Shown: piece after piece, positions 1-12,249 of the stretch
Numbering within the stretch: the first letter of the stretch is position 1
Layout: each line of letters opens with the position of its first letter
DNA from: Arabidopsis thaliana
Lineage: Eukaryota; Streptophyta; Magnoliopsida; Brassicales; Brassicaceae
Direction: 5' to 3'
Assembly: GCF_000001735.4 (NCBI RefSeq)
Contig: NC_003070.9
Location: forward strand, 24,041,971-24,105,970
DNA length: 64,000 bases
Made by a program: the position numbers and the translations under genes
Notes under the pieces: generated by a model
Database searches by the model: none
What the model saw: only the letters and a program-made list of their open reading frames with translations
Told to the model about the DNA's origin: nothing

Positions 1-2715
1 GCTCTCTCAAACCGACGAATCGATTCCGGGAGCCAGTGATTAAACTCGCCGCCTTCGTCGTTGAAGGTAGCCACCGTCGTTGAAGGTAGCTGCGACACAT
101 AACCTCTTTTCGGCCCTAATTCACCGATTAAACCATCTCTTTGAGTCCCAAATTGAAGGCATGTCTCTCTGAATATGTAGCTTTATTTCTTCCCTTTCGT
201 TAACCTAGCTTGTTTTTTTTTAGCTGTCGTGAAGCTCGACAACTATTTTGTTTCTTAAAGTCTGAATTTATAGATTTCTCTCATTCGATACTTCAAAGTT
301 TTTATCTTTTGCATGCCCGTGTTCTTTGCAAAATTATAACTATTTGTTTGTGTGGTTTGATTTAGGCGTAGCTGGATAAATAGGATGCACAATTTTGCTT
401 TGTAAAAATCTTAGATTTTTAGATAACTTGTATTGGCCTGATAACTTGTATTGACATGTTCTCGAGATTTAGAAGTTTTTGTTGACATTCTATTACAACA
501 ATTTGTATTGACTTGTTTTTTGAATTTTTAAATCTTTTCGGTGCTTGTAATGACATGGTCTTTAAATCTTTATATTATTTTTGGAACTTGTCAAACACAT
601 TCTTGCATAAACAAACACAAACAAACACATGAAACTAGATATACTCATTCAATATTTTTGTTTTGCAAGTGCTGCTGTGTAAATAATGAGAATTTGAAGC
701 TGATATTTGGCTCTTATTACACGACAGGTTAGTACCATCTTAAACATTACTGTGACTTTTGTCTTGAACATTATTGTGGATTATTATGTGTTGAACATTT
801 CTATGGGTTCTGTAAGCCAATATATAGCATGAACAGCCCATTGGAAAATAATTTCATTAAACTCCGGTACACCGGAAGTTCTAGATCGAAGAGAAATAGA
901 ATGAAGAAGCTAACAAACTTTTATTATTAATTAACAGAATGTTACAACAACTTAATCAACAATGTCATTAACTAAGCTTATATACATAAGATTAAACCAA
1001 CATCAATAACCAGAAATAACCAATATGTAAACCGGTCCATATTTGCAATAATTATATCTCAGAACATTCATTAAATTGTTATAAATGCCATACGTATGGC
1101 CCATATATTTTTAATACTAAAATAGCAATTTTGGTGAAGAATTTTCCGTAAATCCATCACGAATGTTAGTAGGTATGTGGTCATGATGGATTTGTTGTTT
1201 TGTTGTTACAGTTTCAATTACGAGTGATTGATTTTAAACCCGTTGTTGATAGTTTGGCAACTCATTGCTATGAGTTTTGGTGATTAATGATCACATAAAT
1301 TTTTGAAATTTGGTTGAAGAATTAGCAGCAATGAAATAAACATGAATTTACTATCGAAACAAGATGTTATCACCAAAATATGTTGGTTTTACCACAAACA
1401 AAAATGCCTGATATATCTTTGGTTTAGAAAAGTAAGATTCACATAACATGTATTGGTACACGTGTCCCACCTCCTTTCACTGTAGATCCGCCCCTATGTT
1501 GAGCAGACAGATAAAACAACACGAGCATTAAATAGATGGGACATTCCATAGCCCACAAGCAATTTCACGAAATTAAATGAGAAATGGGTCAAGATTGGAT
1601 CACTCGAAAAACTGAGGAAAAAAAGAAGAATACGTAAGGAGTTGAAACGGAACGTGGACTATGTCAGCCCGAAGAACACGTTTAATGACTATGGCCCCAT
1701 GCAGGACCATTCCCCTTTTTTTGAGGTGTTACCCTGTTAGATCCATATTTGTTTTGAACACTATCAAAAAATATTTGCTAAAGAAAAACACTATCAAAAT
1801 ATGTTACAGTATTCTCTTCCGTTTTGCCTAAACTCGAACTCATAACTTTAAACCTCCTCTTTTAAGATTACCATATGCATGTACATAAACTGGTTTAACA
1901 CCAAGACACCAAATTTTAACCACAAAACACCAAACACCAAATACGTTGGATATCTTAACCTATTTCTTACTCACTTAACCTTTGTGTGTGTGTGTGCAAG
2001 TGTATTACTATATATATAAAGTAAAATATATGCATATATTGTTAAAAATATCACATTAATAATGGAGACGGTTTATAAAAGATAAGAAGTTTTTTCTTTC
2101 ACTTATTGTTAGTTAATTTTGAATAAAACAAATCATAATTTCACATAGTATTAAACCTATATATGTATTACTTAAAAAGGTAAAATTTGATACGAGATGA
2201 ATAAACAAAAAAAAATCAACCATTTCAAATTTACATGTTAAAATATCTCGATTTGGATATAGTCATATAGAGATGATTTTATATTGATATATAAATCGCC
2301 TTCACTTATTGGCAATTAGTATTGAGTTGAAAATCTATAATTTTTCTACATGCATTGATTCAACTATTATCTTTCACATCATGCATTAAATTAGCTTGGG
2401 TTCCATCGTACATTAGTGTATACATATGCCATCTTCTTCATCATTAGATAATTTTTCTTATAAAATAAATGCAATTATAACAATTTGATTGGATATGTCT
2501 TGTCATTTAGTTGCGGAAAAATCTTGACGTCTCTTCTTGTCTGAAGTCTTAAGTATATAACTGGAAAGTCCGTATTGGAGTTCAACAAAAGAAGAAAACG
2601 AAGACTTTTAGTTAGATCCTACATTACTGAACTCATTATATATATCTGGTGAGACATTCTCCTATATATGCAGTTTCAACTTTCAAAGCCAGCAAATAAT
2701 AAACAGAGGAGAAAT
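1..2715. other. AT-rich intergenic region upstream of the ADH-like gene
   Basis: I see no supportable gene here. The first 150 bases are less AT-rich than the rest and carry a 19-bp unit twice in tandem (56-74 and 75-93, core CGTCGTTGAAGGTAGC). A short TG run lies near 1983-1996, followed by a TA-rich tract. The only long-frame candidate (541-732) starts with GTG and has no recognisable protein features. Two TATA-like stretches at about 2636-2645 and 2664-2669 lie 50-80 bases before the ADH-like start codon and could be its core promoter. The first 900 bases could be the tail of a transcribed unit lying outside the window, but the sequence does not prove this. Confidence 0.6.
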
Positions 2716-4343
<1,628 letters not shown>

Positions 4344-4916
4344 ACTGAACAAACATCTTTTACATTTTCCAAATCCGTTTGATTGATTGTTCTACTGCTT
4401 TTAGAGTTTCCTTATTGGGTCTGGTCCACCCCCATACTAAAATAAAAGTTGGAAATGTTTTCTCCAACTTGCTACTTACAGCTACAAAACACACAAGTTA
4501 TATCGATTTCTTGCATTAGTCTTTCGATATAGTTCAGTCGACATGAATATGAAAGATGCGAAACCCTGAACTCTTTTCCTTCACTGAAAATTGTGAGAAC
4601 TCTATGGAACTTAGAACGATTGAGAAGAAGCAAAATCAGTTTAATATCTTCCTCTCGTGTTTGTTTTTATAATTTCTATTACCTTCACTCCATCAGAAAC
4701 TTAGACAAGAAAAGACGGAGATGTTCATTAGCACAGCGCGGTGGAACTATCTTTCCGCGCTCTCAGAAATTCAACACTGAAAGAATAACTCTCGCTTCTT
4801 TTTCTCTTTGCTATTACATGATTGATACATCCAGCAAGACAATGACTAAAGAGATAGTCTTTTCACCTCTCTCATTCCCTCATTCGTTCTCTGTCTACTT
4901 ACATGTACACTCTCTC
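4344..4916. other. convergent 3' region between ADH-like gene and CP5
   Basis: Tail-to-tail spacer holding the 3' untranslated regions of the ADH-like gene (+) and CP5 (-). An AATAAA-type signal lies at about 4440 (AAAATAAAAG). Apparent reading frames on the plus strand here run antisense to the CP5 last exon and have no family features, so I do not call a gene. Confidence 0.55.
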
Positions 4917-6567
4917 CTACATCCTTTTTCCCATTCTTGCAAATCTTCTGGCTACTCCGAATATCACCGCCTTTGTCAACAGCCCTTTGTCCAATGTACA
5001 TGCAAGTGCAATCGCCCCTCCTACCACTAGTATCTTTGGTATGTTTTTCCCCGTCGGCTTGTCTCCTGTAACCTCTGCTATCGAACCCCTCTCATTCATG
5101 AACTCCTCTGCACTCACTTTGGTGTTGATGTGAGCCATTATGGCACTCGGGGATAAACCTGCTCCCGCTGCTTTAGCCCTCTGATATGCACGTAGGCCTG
5201 GCTCAATCTTCTTGACTGCACCCCACATACCCTGTCTCACCCCAAGCTTTGCAATCTCCCACGGTATTCCCATATCTTCATGGTGAAATAGTAGTACCTC
5301 ACATGATGTCATCTCACCATCGCCTCTTTTTGATTCAACTACACCATGGTAATATCCATTTGAGAAACTAAACAACACTTAAATAACAGAGACAACTTGC
5401 TTAGTAGTACCTGCACGGATACACCAGCTTGAATAGTACAAGTCGACTCGCCTTGGCTTGTTTTGTCTAGGTACAGACGGGTATTGTACTCCCTGATGCA
5501 AATACAAAGGAGCATACTTACTATAAACACATGAATAAAAAGAGTGAATTTAAAAGACAATATTCACAAGAAGAACACATGTTTAATAGCTCGCACTAGA
5601 AGAATAAGTTGGATATTTGCTTGGTTACTAGCAGCGAAAGAATGGAATACCTTAGTAATGCAGTAAAAGACTCGGCCAGCATCCCATATACGACGGCCTA
5701 TAATATACTCCCTGTCGCTACAAAAGAAGGGGAACTGCAACAGTAGCGGAAGATATGAGTAAAGAGAAGGGAGAAGAAGCAAACAGAACGAAGAAAAAAG
5801 AGAAACAAGTAGCGACCTTTCGCACCCATTGCACAACCATAGTGCCCGTGTCCTTGCAACGCTCGAGAGTAGAAGAATACAAAAGCATATCATCCCACTT
5901 GGAACGGAACTCATCATCCCAAAAGAAGTCCCTGACCATCTCGGGAGTGGCATCCTCAAACACAGTTCTGCTACGGTACTGGGGAGGCCCATTCTGGCAT
6001 CATACAAAAAATGATTCAACTTGGAGGAACATGTTAAACTAAACTTAAAGGAAGGAGGGAGGGGGGTACCTCAGGATCTCGCCTCCAAGCTTGATATGAG
6101 AAGGTTGGGGTTGATCGGTCCATCATTTGAATCCAACAAGGACCGCCATCTTTGACCTCAACCAACTTCCATAGATGCCTAAAATCATCGTCCGTTACAA
6201 ACCCAGTTTTCTCTTTGGAAGAAAGGCTGCGACCCAAAGAGAAGCAGAGTTATTTATTTAGCAGAAGAGTAAGAAAGAAAGAGAGACAAGTGGGGAAACG
6301 GGTTACATCAATGAAATCATCTCAACCTTACCTGGGGTTAACGTGGTGAGAAGAAGTTTTGAGGATGGAAGTGGGAAGCTGAAGATTGAGGAATTTAGGT
6401 GAATTGGACAAGAGTTTAGAATCGAGATAAGCCCACTTGGGCCTCCAAACCCAACCAACCAAAACACCGGCAGCCACAGCAATCCAGAGTGGCGCAACAA
6501 AAACTATAAGGTCAGAGAAGCCGAGGCTGTGAAACTCGGTAAAGACCAAGGAACTCAATCCCATCAT
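4917..6567 (-). CDS. CP5: START-domain membrane protein CP5 (six exons)
   Basis: Minus-strand exons 6332-6567, 6070-6226, 5817-5993, 5651-5734, 5411-5492 and 4917-5338 join to a 385-residue protein. An N-terminal hydrophobic stretch (about residues 16-38, FVAPLWIAVAAGVLVGWVW) is a likely membrane anchor. Residues roughly 85-290 form a START (StAR-related lipid-transfer) domain, recognisable by WKLVEVKDGGPCW, FSYQAWRRDPE, YRSRTVFEDATPEMVRDFFW, WDDMLLYSSTLERC, REYIIGRRIW and WCIRAVESKRG. A second hydrophobic segment (KILVVGGAIALACTL) precedes the C-terminus. START domains bind sterols or phospholipids; the ligand is not evident here. The ATG at 6567 is followed at once by a second in-frame ATG at 6564, and either could be used. 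I recall the locus as At1g64720 (CP5). Confidence 0.92.
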
Positions 6568-8143
6568 CTCGCCCCCTCCCTCCGATGGTTGGGTCTTGGG
6601 AGATATTGAAGCGCTGGGAGGAGTCGAGGAGACCAAGAGATTGAAGAAGAAGGAGAATAAAAACGAGAGAGAAGAGGATAAGGATTAGAATTTGGGATTA
6701 CTGTAGGCCCAATTTCGGCGTTCGATGCAATCTTCGCCTCTCGTTTCTATACACACCTCTCTCTCAATTTTATACACGACTACCATTACCCATTTCTTTA
6801 ATAAGTGGATAAAAAAAAGACCAAAGTGTTTATTACTGCCTGTCTCCACTCGTTTCGATTCTGTGGTCGCCGCATCCCTCCCTCCCCCTTCTTTTTTTCT
6901 TTTCTGTTTTGCTATTATATTTGCTGCTACCATTTAAAATTTTTAAGATTAAAGTCTTTATAAAAAAAAACCTTTTATTAATTAAAAAAGATCTTTTGCA
7001 AAACTAAGCATATTTCATAACTTAAAAATATAGCATTAGAATAGATTTTGTATATAATTGGTCATATAATCGTGGTTACATAGATTCTTTTTCTAAAAAC
7101 TCTTTAATTGAAAGTATAAAAAGATTAGCAAATAAAATAAAAAAACTTTAACTTTTTACATATGTAAATTAAAATTAAAAGTATCTAAATTAAAAAATAA
7201 ATATAATCTTGTATGGTGTTAGAAATAAAATAAAAATTAGAAACAATGATAGCTATATGCCATACTTTCCAAAATAAATTTAGAACCAAATTCTTACCAT
7301 GATGAATTCTTTGATTTTCAACCCATATAACAATATAAGATATATATATATATATATATACATGAATATAGTGGAAGATGATGAGAGAATTACTATATAT
7401 AAGATGTAATTAAAAATAGACAGTGCAGATTTATTTTAAAACAAAAAAAAAAACCAAAAAAACAATGTAAATTTCATAGTCTAAAATTAAAATTTAGAAC
7501 TAAGCTTTTACAATGATATTTTTAAACTCATACTACGACAACAATAAAAAAAAAACTTAAAACTAAACAAAAAAATAATATTTGAGATTTGAGATATGTG
7601 GAAGGGGATGAGAAAATAAATGAACGAGAAAATGAGTATTTTTTATTTTATTTTAGAAATGTTTCATTTTTTTTGACACAAGTTAATTTTTTTATAGAAA
7701 ATGTTTAAAAAAATATTTAAGATTTGAGATATGTGGAAGGGGACGAAAGAATAAATAAACTTTACATGTGATACAATGTTATGAGTTACTGATTTTAAAA
7801 ATTATACTTTATTTAACAGGATGATTTCAATTGGAAAATTTAAAAGTTTTTTTTTTAACTAAATGTTTTAAAAGTTTTATGGGGGAAAAAAGAAGAAAAC
7901 AGAAATGGAATGGATTAAAATCCAAAAAAGAAAATATCGACCCAGGATTGGTGAATTCTTTAATTAGGCATTTCGAGCGGAAGAGACTTTTCGGGGCCGG
8001 CCCCTTTTTAAGTTCGTCCAGTCCATTCCAGCTTTTTGTCCTTTCACATCTAAAAGCGGGAGAGCCAACAAAACAACCTTCTTCCTCGCGAAAACAGAGA
8101 GAAAGAGGAAGAAGAAGAAGAAGTCTCTGAGAAATTTTCGAAC
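6568..8143. other. AT-rich spacer with degenerate direct repeats, upstream of TUA1
   Basis: The left 200 bases hold the CP5 5' leader and promoter (reverse strand). From 6940 to 7900 the sequence is extremely AT-rich, with A runs and a TA dinucleotide run at 7340-7361. A diverged direct repeat of about 56 bp (core GAGATATGTGGAAGGGGA) occurs at about 7570-7625 and 7705-7760. The last 150 bases are the TUA1 promoter and 5' leader, ending in a GA-rich tract. No gene seen. Confidence 0.6.
7993..8004. promoter_or_regulatory. perfect GC palindrome in the TUA1 promoter
   Basis: GGGGCCGGCCCC is a 12-base perfect palindrome about 140 bases before the TUA1 start codon, in otherwise AT-rich DNA. It contains two overlapping GGCCC cores on opposite strands, which resemble plant TCP/site II elements. 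Binding is inferred, not shown. Confidence 0.4.
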
Positions 8144-10326
8144 ATGAGGGAGATCATTAGCATTCATATCGGACAAGCTGGTATTCAGGTCGGAAATTCT
8201 TGTTGGGAGCTTTATTGTCTCGAACATGGTATCCAACCCGATGGCACCATGCCCAGGTCTTTATACTCATCGCTCTAGTTTATGACCATCTTTATTGTTT
8301 GTGGGTTCGAATTTTTGTTCTTGTTATTGTTATTGACATGGCTCTGATGATTTAGGGTAGTAATAAAAAAAACTTTGACAAGTTCATGTTTTTTAATAAT
8401 TGGATTTGTTTTGCAGTGATAGTACTGTTGGTGCATGTCATGATGCATTCAACACATTCTTTAGCGAGACAAGCTCAGGCCAACATGTGCCTCGAGCTGT
8501 GTTTCTTGATCTCGAACCAACCGTCATTGACGAAGTAAGAACCGGCACTTACAGACAGCTTTTCCATCCCGAGCAACTTATCTCTGGCAAAGAAGATGCA
8601 GCCAATAACTTTGCTAGAGGCCATTACACTGGTTATTAACATTTTCCACCTCTCTTGTTTTTTTATAGTATTCTTCTTAGCCTTACTAGATTGATCCACC
8701 TTCAGGGGTTACCGAACATTGCCATTTTAAACTGAAAACATATGTTCTTTCGTTTTGTTTTACGGTAACTAGCAAAACATTGGACATTCTTAAGTATGTA
8801 TGTCTGAGTTTTGAGTTTTGTACTAGAGAGTCTAACAAAGCTAAGACAAAATTTAATAACGTAATTGTGTGAGCTTTAATGCAATTTTATTCGGTTGTTG
8901 TAAATTGTGTCATGTGTTTTCGTGGTAATACCGGGTACTTCATATCTAGATAACTATTCATGTATAAGCTAACAAGTAGGGTATCAATGTCCAAATGATT
9001 GCTTGCCATTGTAACAAAGAACTCTGTCTTCTTTATTTGCTTTGCTCAAAATGGCTCTGTTTCATCCATTGCTTATGACGAGAAACGGCATATTTAACCA
9101 TGACTGGTTCATATGGTATTGAAATATTTTTCCATTGATGCAGTTGGAAGGGAAATTGTTGACACCTGCCTTGAAAGGCTGAGGAAATTGGCAGACAATT
9201 GCACAGGGTTACAAGGATTTTTGGTATTCAATGCTGTTGGGGGTGGAACAGGTTCTGGTTTGGGTTCTTTACTGTTGGAGCGCTTGTCCGTAGATTTTGG
9301 AAAAAAATCAAAACTCGGTTTCACCATCTACCCTTCTCCTCAGGTAACCTTCCACAGATACTTAAACTCTTCACTGCAGAAAGATAAAATGTTCAAACTC
9401 TTTTCTTGGTCTCAGGTTTCTACAGCAGTTGTGGAGCCGTATAACAGTGTTCTCTCGACTCATTCTCTTCTCGAACACACAGATGTTGTTGTTCTTTTGG
9501 ACAATGAAGCCATATACGATATCTGCAGGAGATCTTTAGACATTGAGAGGCCTACATACTCCAATTTGAACCGCTTGATCTCCCAAACCATCTCTTCGCT
9601 TACAACTTCTCTAAGATTTGACGGTGCCATCAATGTGGACATCACCGAGTTCCAGACCAACCTTGTACCTTACCCTCGGATCCACTTCATGCTCTCCTCT
9701 TATGCACCTGTGATTTCATCTGCAAAGGCCTACCATGAGCAGTTTTCGGTCCCTGAGATCACGACTTCCGTCTTTGAACCCTCCAATATGATGGCTAAAT
9801 GTGACCCTAGGCATGGCAAGTACATGGCTTGCTGTTTGATGTATCGTGGTGACGTTGTGCCCAAGGATGTCAATACAGCCGTTGCTGCCATCAAAGCCAA
9901 ACGAACAATTCAGTTTGTTGACTGGTAAAGAGCTCACACTACTAGTGTTTCTTTCTCTCTTAAGTCTCCTTCTACTACACATTTCAAATCTTTGGTCATG
10001 TTAAAATTAGGTGCCCAACTGGATTCAAGTGCGGGATAAACTACCAGCCGCCTTCCGTTGTTCCAGGTGGTGACCTGGCTAAGGTTCAACGAGCGGTTTG
10101 CATGATCAGCAATAATACTGCAGTTGCTGAAGTGTTCTCACGTATAGACCATAAGTTTGATCTCATGTACTCCAAAAGAGCCTTTGTCCATTGGTATGTA
10201 GGAGAGGGTATGGAAGAAGGAGAGTTCTCTGAGGCTCGTGAGGATCTTGCTGCCCTCGAGAAAGATTATGAGGAAGTTGGTGGAGAAGGAGCGGAGGACG
10301 ACGACGAAGAAGGCGATGAGTATTAG
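8144..10326 (+). CDS. TUA1: alpha-tubulin TUA1 (five exons)
   Basis: Exons 8144-8256, 8417-8631, 9144-9343, 9416-9924 and 10011-10326 give 450 residues, the standard alpha-tubulin length. The product dimerises with beta-tubulin to form microtubules. Visible signatures: GTP-binding loop GGGTGSG, the alpha-specific glutamate that triggers beta-subunit GTP hydrolysis in [10 protein letters not shown], and an acidic tail ending EEGDEY with the C-terminal Tyr. From memory this is the pollen-preferred class of plant alpha-tubulins. Oddities seen directly: the protein begins MREI rather than the usual plant MREC, and residue 40 is Ser (MPSDS) where most alpha-tubulins have the acetylated Lys. Exon 1 covers only 37 codons. 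Intron 3 (72 nt) is stop-free in frame. Identification as TUA1 (At1g64740) is from the sequence and its neighbours. Confidence 0.97.
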
Positions 10327-10816
10327 AAAGACACAAGAGTGTGTGTTCCCTTGTTTCTTTCTTGTGAAGTACAGTAATTATGTCTTTGTGAATGTGATCT
10401 CTACAGTTATTTTGTGATGTTTACGGGTCTCTCCCCTTTTATTTCTCATTTGTGTTTACTAAAGGATTGCATTTCTAGTGCATCTCAATACATAGTTTGA
10501 AGGATTTTTGGCATTTCAAATACCGTTTACGCTCTAATAAAGATCCTTGTAAGAAAATGTACATAGTAAGTTAGTAACTAATCCATGTCCATACGGAACA
10601 CACCGCAATGGATGTTGAGAGAAGATGATGATCTTACCAGTTTAAATTTATCATCTTCAAAGATAAGAAATTTCCATCCAGGGAATAGTAAAATGTGCAA
10701 AGGAAAAGCAGAACCGATAACATAAACCAAAGGATGCAGTACAAACAAAGTTCCAGATCATAAAAGAAAACCAAGATTTCCTAAATGTGAAGACCTGTCT
10801 TTCACAATCTTCGACC
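10327..10816. other. convergent 3' region between TUA1 and DSS1(I)
   Basis: Contains the 3' untranslated regions of TUA1 (+) and DSS1(I) (-). AATAAA-like signals occur near 10536 (CTAATAAAG). No coding frame is supported. Confidence 0.5.
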
Positions 10817-11742
10817 TTATTTCTTGTCAGTACCATTCTCAAGCTCCTTCCTTAACTGACGTGAGAAGTCGTCATTGACATCATCATCATCCCAGTCATC
10901 TTCCCACTGCTGGCTAACTTCCTTCACTTCTTCTTTCTCCAACCAATCTGCCCAACATAAAAAGATCCATCAGTATTTACTTTGACCGTAAAAGGACAGC
11001 AAAAACATCCATTCCACATCCAACTACACAACTCATACAAACAGAAACCCTCTTTATCAATTCTTTCAATAAAACTATTAGTAAAATCACAAAGCAAAAT
11101 CTGTTAAACCTTTAGGCTACTCAATGCCCTCAAATAATTCCCAAATCCTCAATAACCTTTAGGCTTTAGTAAATGAAGCGTTGACTATTAAGACTAAACC
11201 TAATCATCAATAAGTTGCTGAAAAAAACTGCTCTTTTATCCATTTAGTAAGTATGAGACTATAGCTTCATTGTTAGAACTATATGAAAAAAGATCTATCA
11301 ACCTATCTCACACCTGAAATTGACATCAAACAGATTCGTTTTCATATCAGACCTACTCAACTCATACACTAGTCCATCTTTATCAATCCTTTCAATACAA
11401 CTACTAGTTAAATCTGAAGAATCAACTAACTTGCAAATCAAAATCTATTAAAATCAGAATCTGATACAATTCATACAAATAATTCTCAATTCAACCATAT
11501 AAAGCATTGCCTGTATCTATCAATCAGTTGCTAATGAAAATCGCTCTTATATCTATGGCATCGTAGCTTCATCGTTAAGACTATAAAACCGATGATGAAT
11601 CGATTCAAAAATCGAAGAAGAAACAAGTAATAACAACAAAAATTTTACCTTCGTTAATTTCAAATTCCTCGAACTCATCGTCGTCCTCAAACAGATCCAT
11701 CTTTACTACTTCAGCAGTCGCTGCCTTCGGTTCTGCCGCCAT
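10817..11742 (-). CDS. DSS1(I): DSS1/SEM1 homologue (two exons, very small acidic protein)
   Basis: Exons 11649-11742 and 10817-10947 on the minus strand splice to 74 residues; neither exon is long enough to stand out as an ORF. The protein is MAAEPKAATAEVV followed by two acidic blocks, DLFEDDDEFEEFE and WEDDWDDDDVNDDF, then RQLRKELENG near the end. These two Asp/Glu blocks with spaced Phe/Trp are the hallmark of DSS1/SEM1/Rpn15. Family members are disordered subunits of the 19S proteasome lid and bind BRCA2 and the TREX-2 export complex. Residues Trp and Phe that dock into BRCA2 are kept. The 701-bp intron holds a diverged internal duplication. I recall the locus as At1g64750, one of two Arabidopsis DSS1 genes. 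Confidence 0.94.
11031..11590. repeat. diverged internal duplication in the DSS1(I) intron
   Basis: Two copies of a segment of roughly 230-255 bp lie in direct order at about 11031-11285 and 11360-11590. Shared landmarks, in order, are ACTCATAC, TTTATCAAT-CTTTCAATA, AATCAAAATCT-TTAAA, CAATAAGTTGCT/CAATCAGTTGCT, GCTCTT, and AGCTTCAT-GTTA. The copies differ by many substitutions and short indels, so the event is old. Confidence 0.6.
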
Positions 11743-12249
11743 AGTTACAGATTGTTAAAGGAACCAACCAGATCGAGATAACCTAAGAAGAAGAAGAGGA
11801 AGACGAAAACTCGATAAAATTTTCCAAGTTATTATTGCAAAAGCATGGAATTGATAATGATGAAACCCTAACCTCTCTGAGAGCTTTAACGAGAGAGTAA
11901 GCGAACTTTTGTTTTTCTTAAGAGAAGAAGCAAATAATAAAGGGAAGGTTTTTTCTTTTTGTATAGAACCGGTTCGACCGTGTTTTCCTTTTTGTGAATT
12001 TGTAAAATTTGATGGTTTTCTATTTATTTTTTAATTGCTAAAAGAAATTGTAACATTAATGAATTTGTAAAATAAAACTGTAGTGTAAAACTGTATTAAA
12101 ATATCGATAGAACAAGTATCTGGATATTCCGATTTATCTAGGATTCAACTTCTAAGAACATGGACAAAAGAATCATTGTAATATATATATCTGTAAGAAA
12201 ACAATTAGGCTCACAAAACCTCACTAAGTTCAACAAATTCAATCTAACC
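11743..12249. other. DSS1(I) leader/promoter and ZERZAUST 3' end
   Basis: Head of DSS1(I) on the right strand of the minus gene and tail of the next minus-strand gene. A telo-box (AAACCCTAA, 11863-11871) sits about 120 bases before the DSS1(I) ATG; such boxes are typical of promoters of growth- and translation-linked plant genes. A GA/AG-rich tract surrounds 11785-11810. The remainder is AT-rich 3' sequence without a gene. Confidence 0.55.

Noticed and set aside
1..900. Possible transposon end or retroelement fragment
   Set aside because: I found no terminal repeats, coding remnant or target-site duplication to support it.
4593..5030. 145-codon plus-strand frame at the CP5 3' end
   Set aside because: It overlaps the last CP5 exon antisense and is low-complexity Ser/Cys/His sequence.
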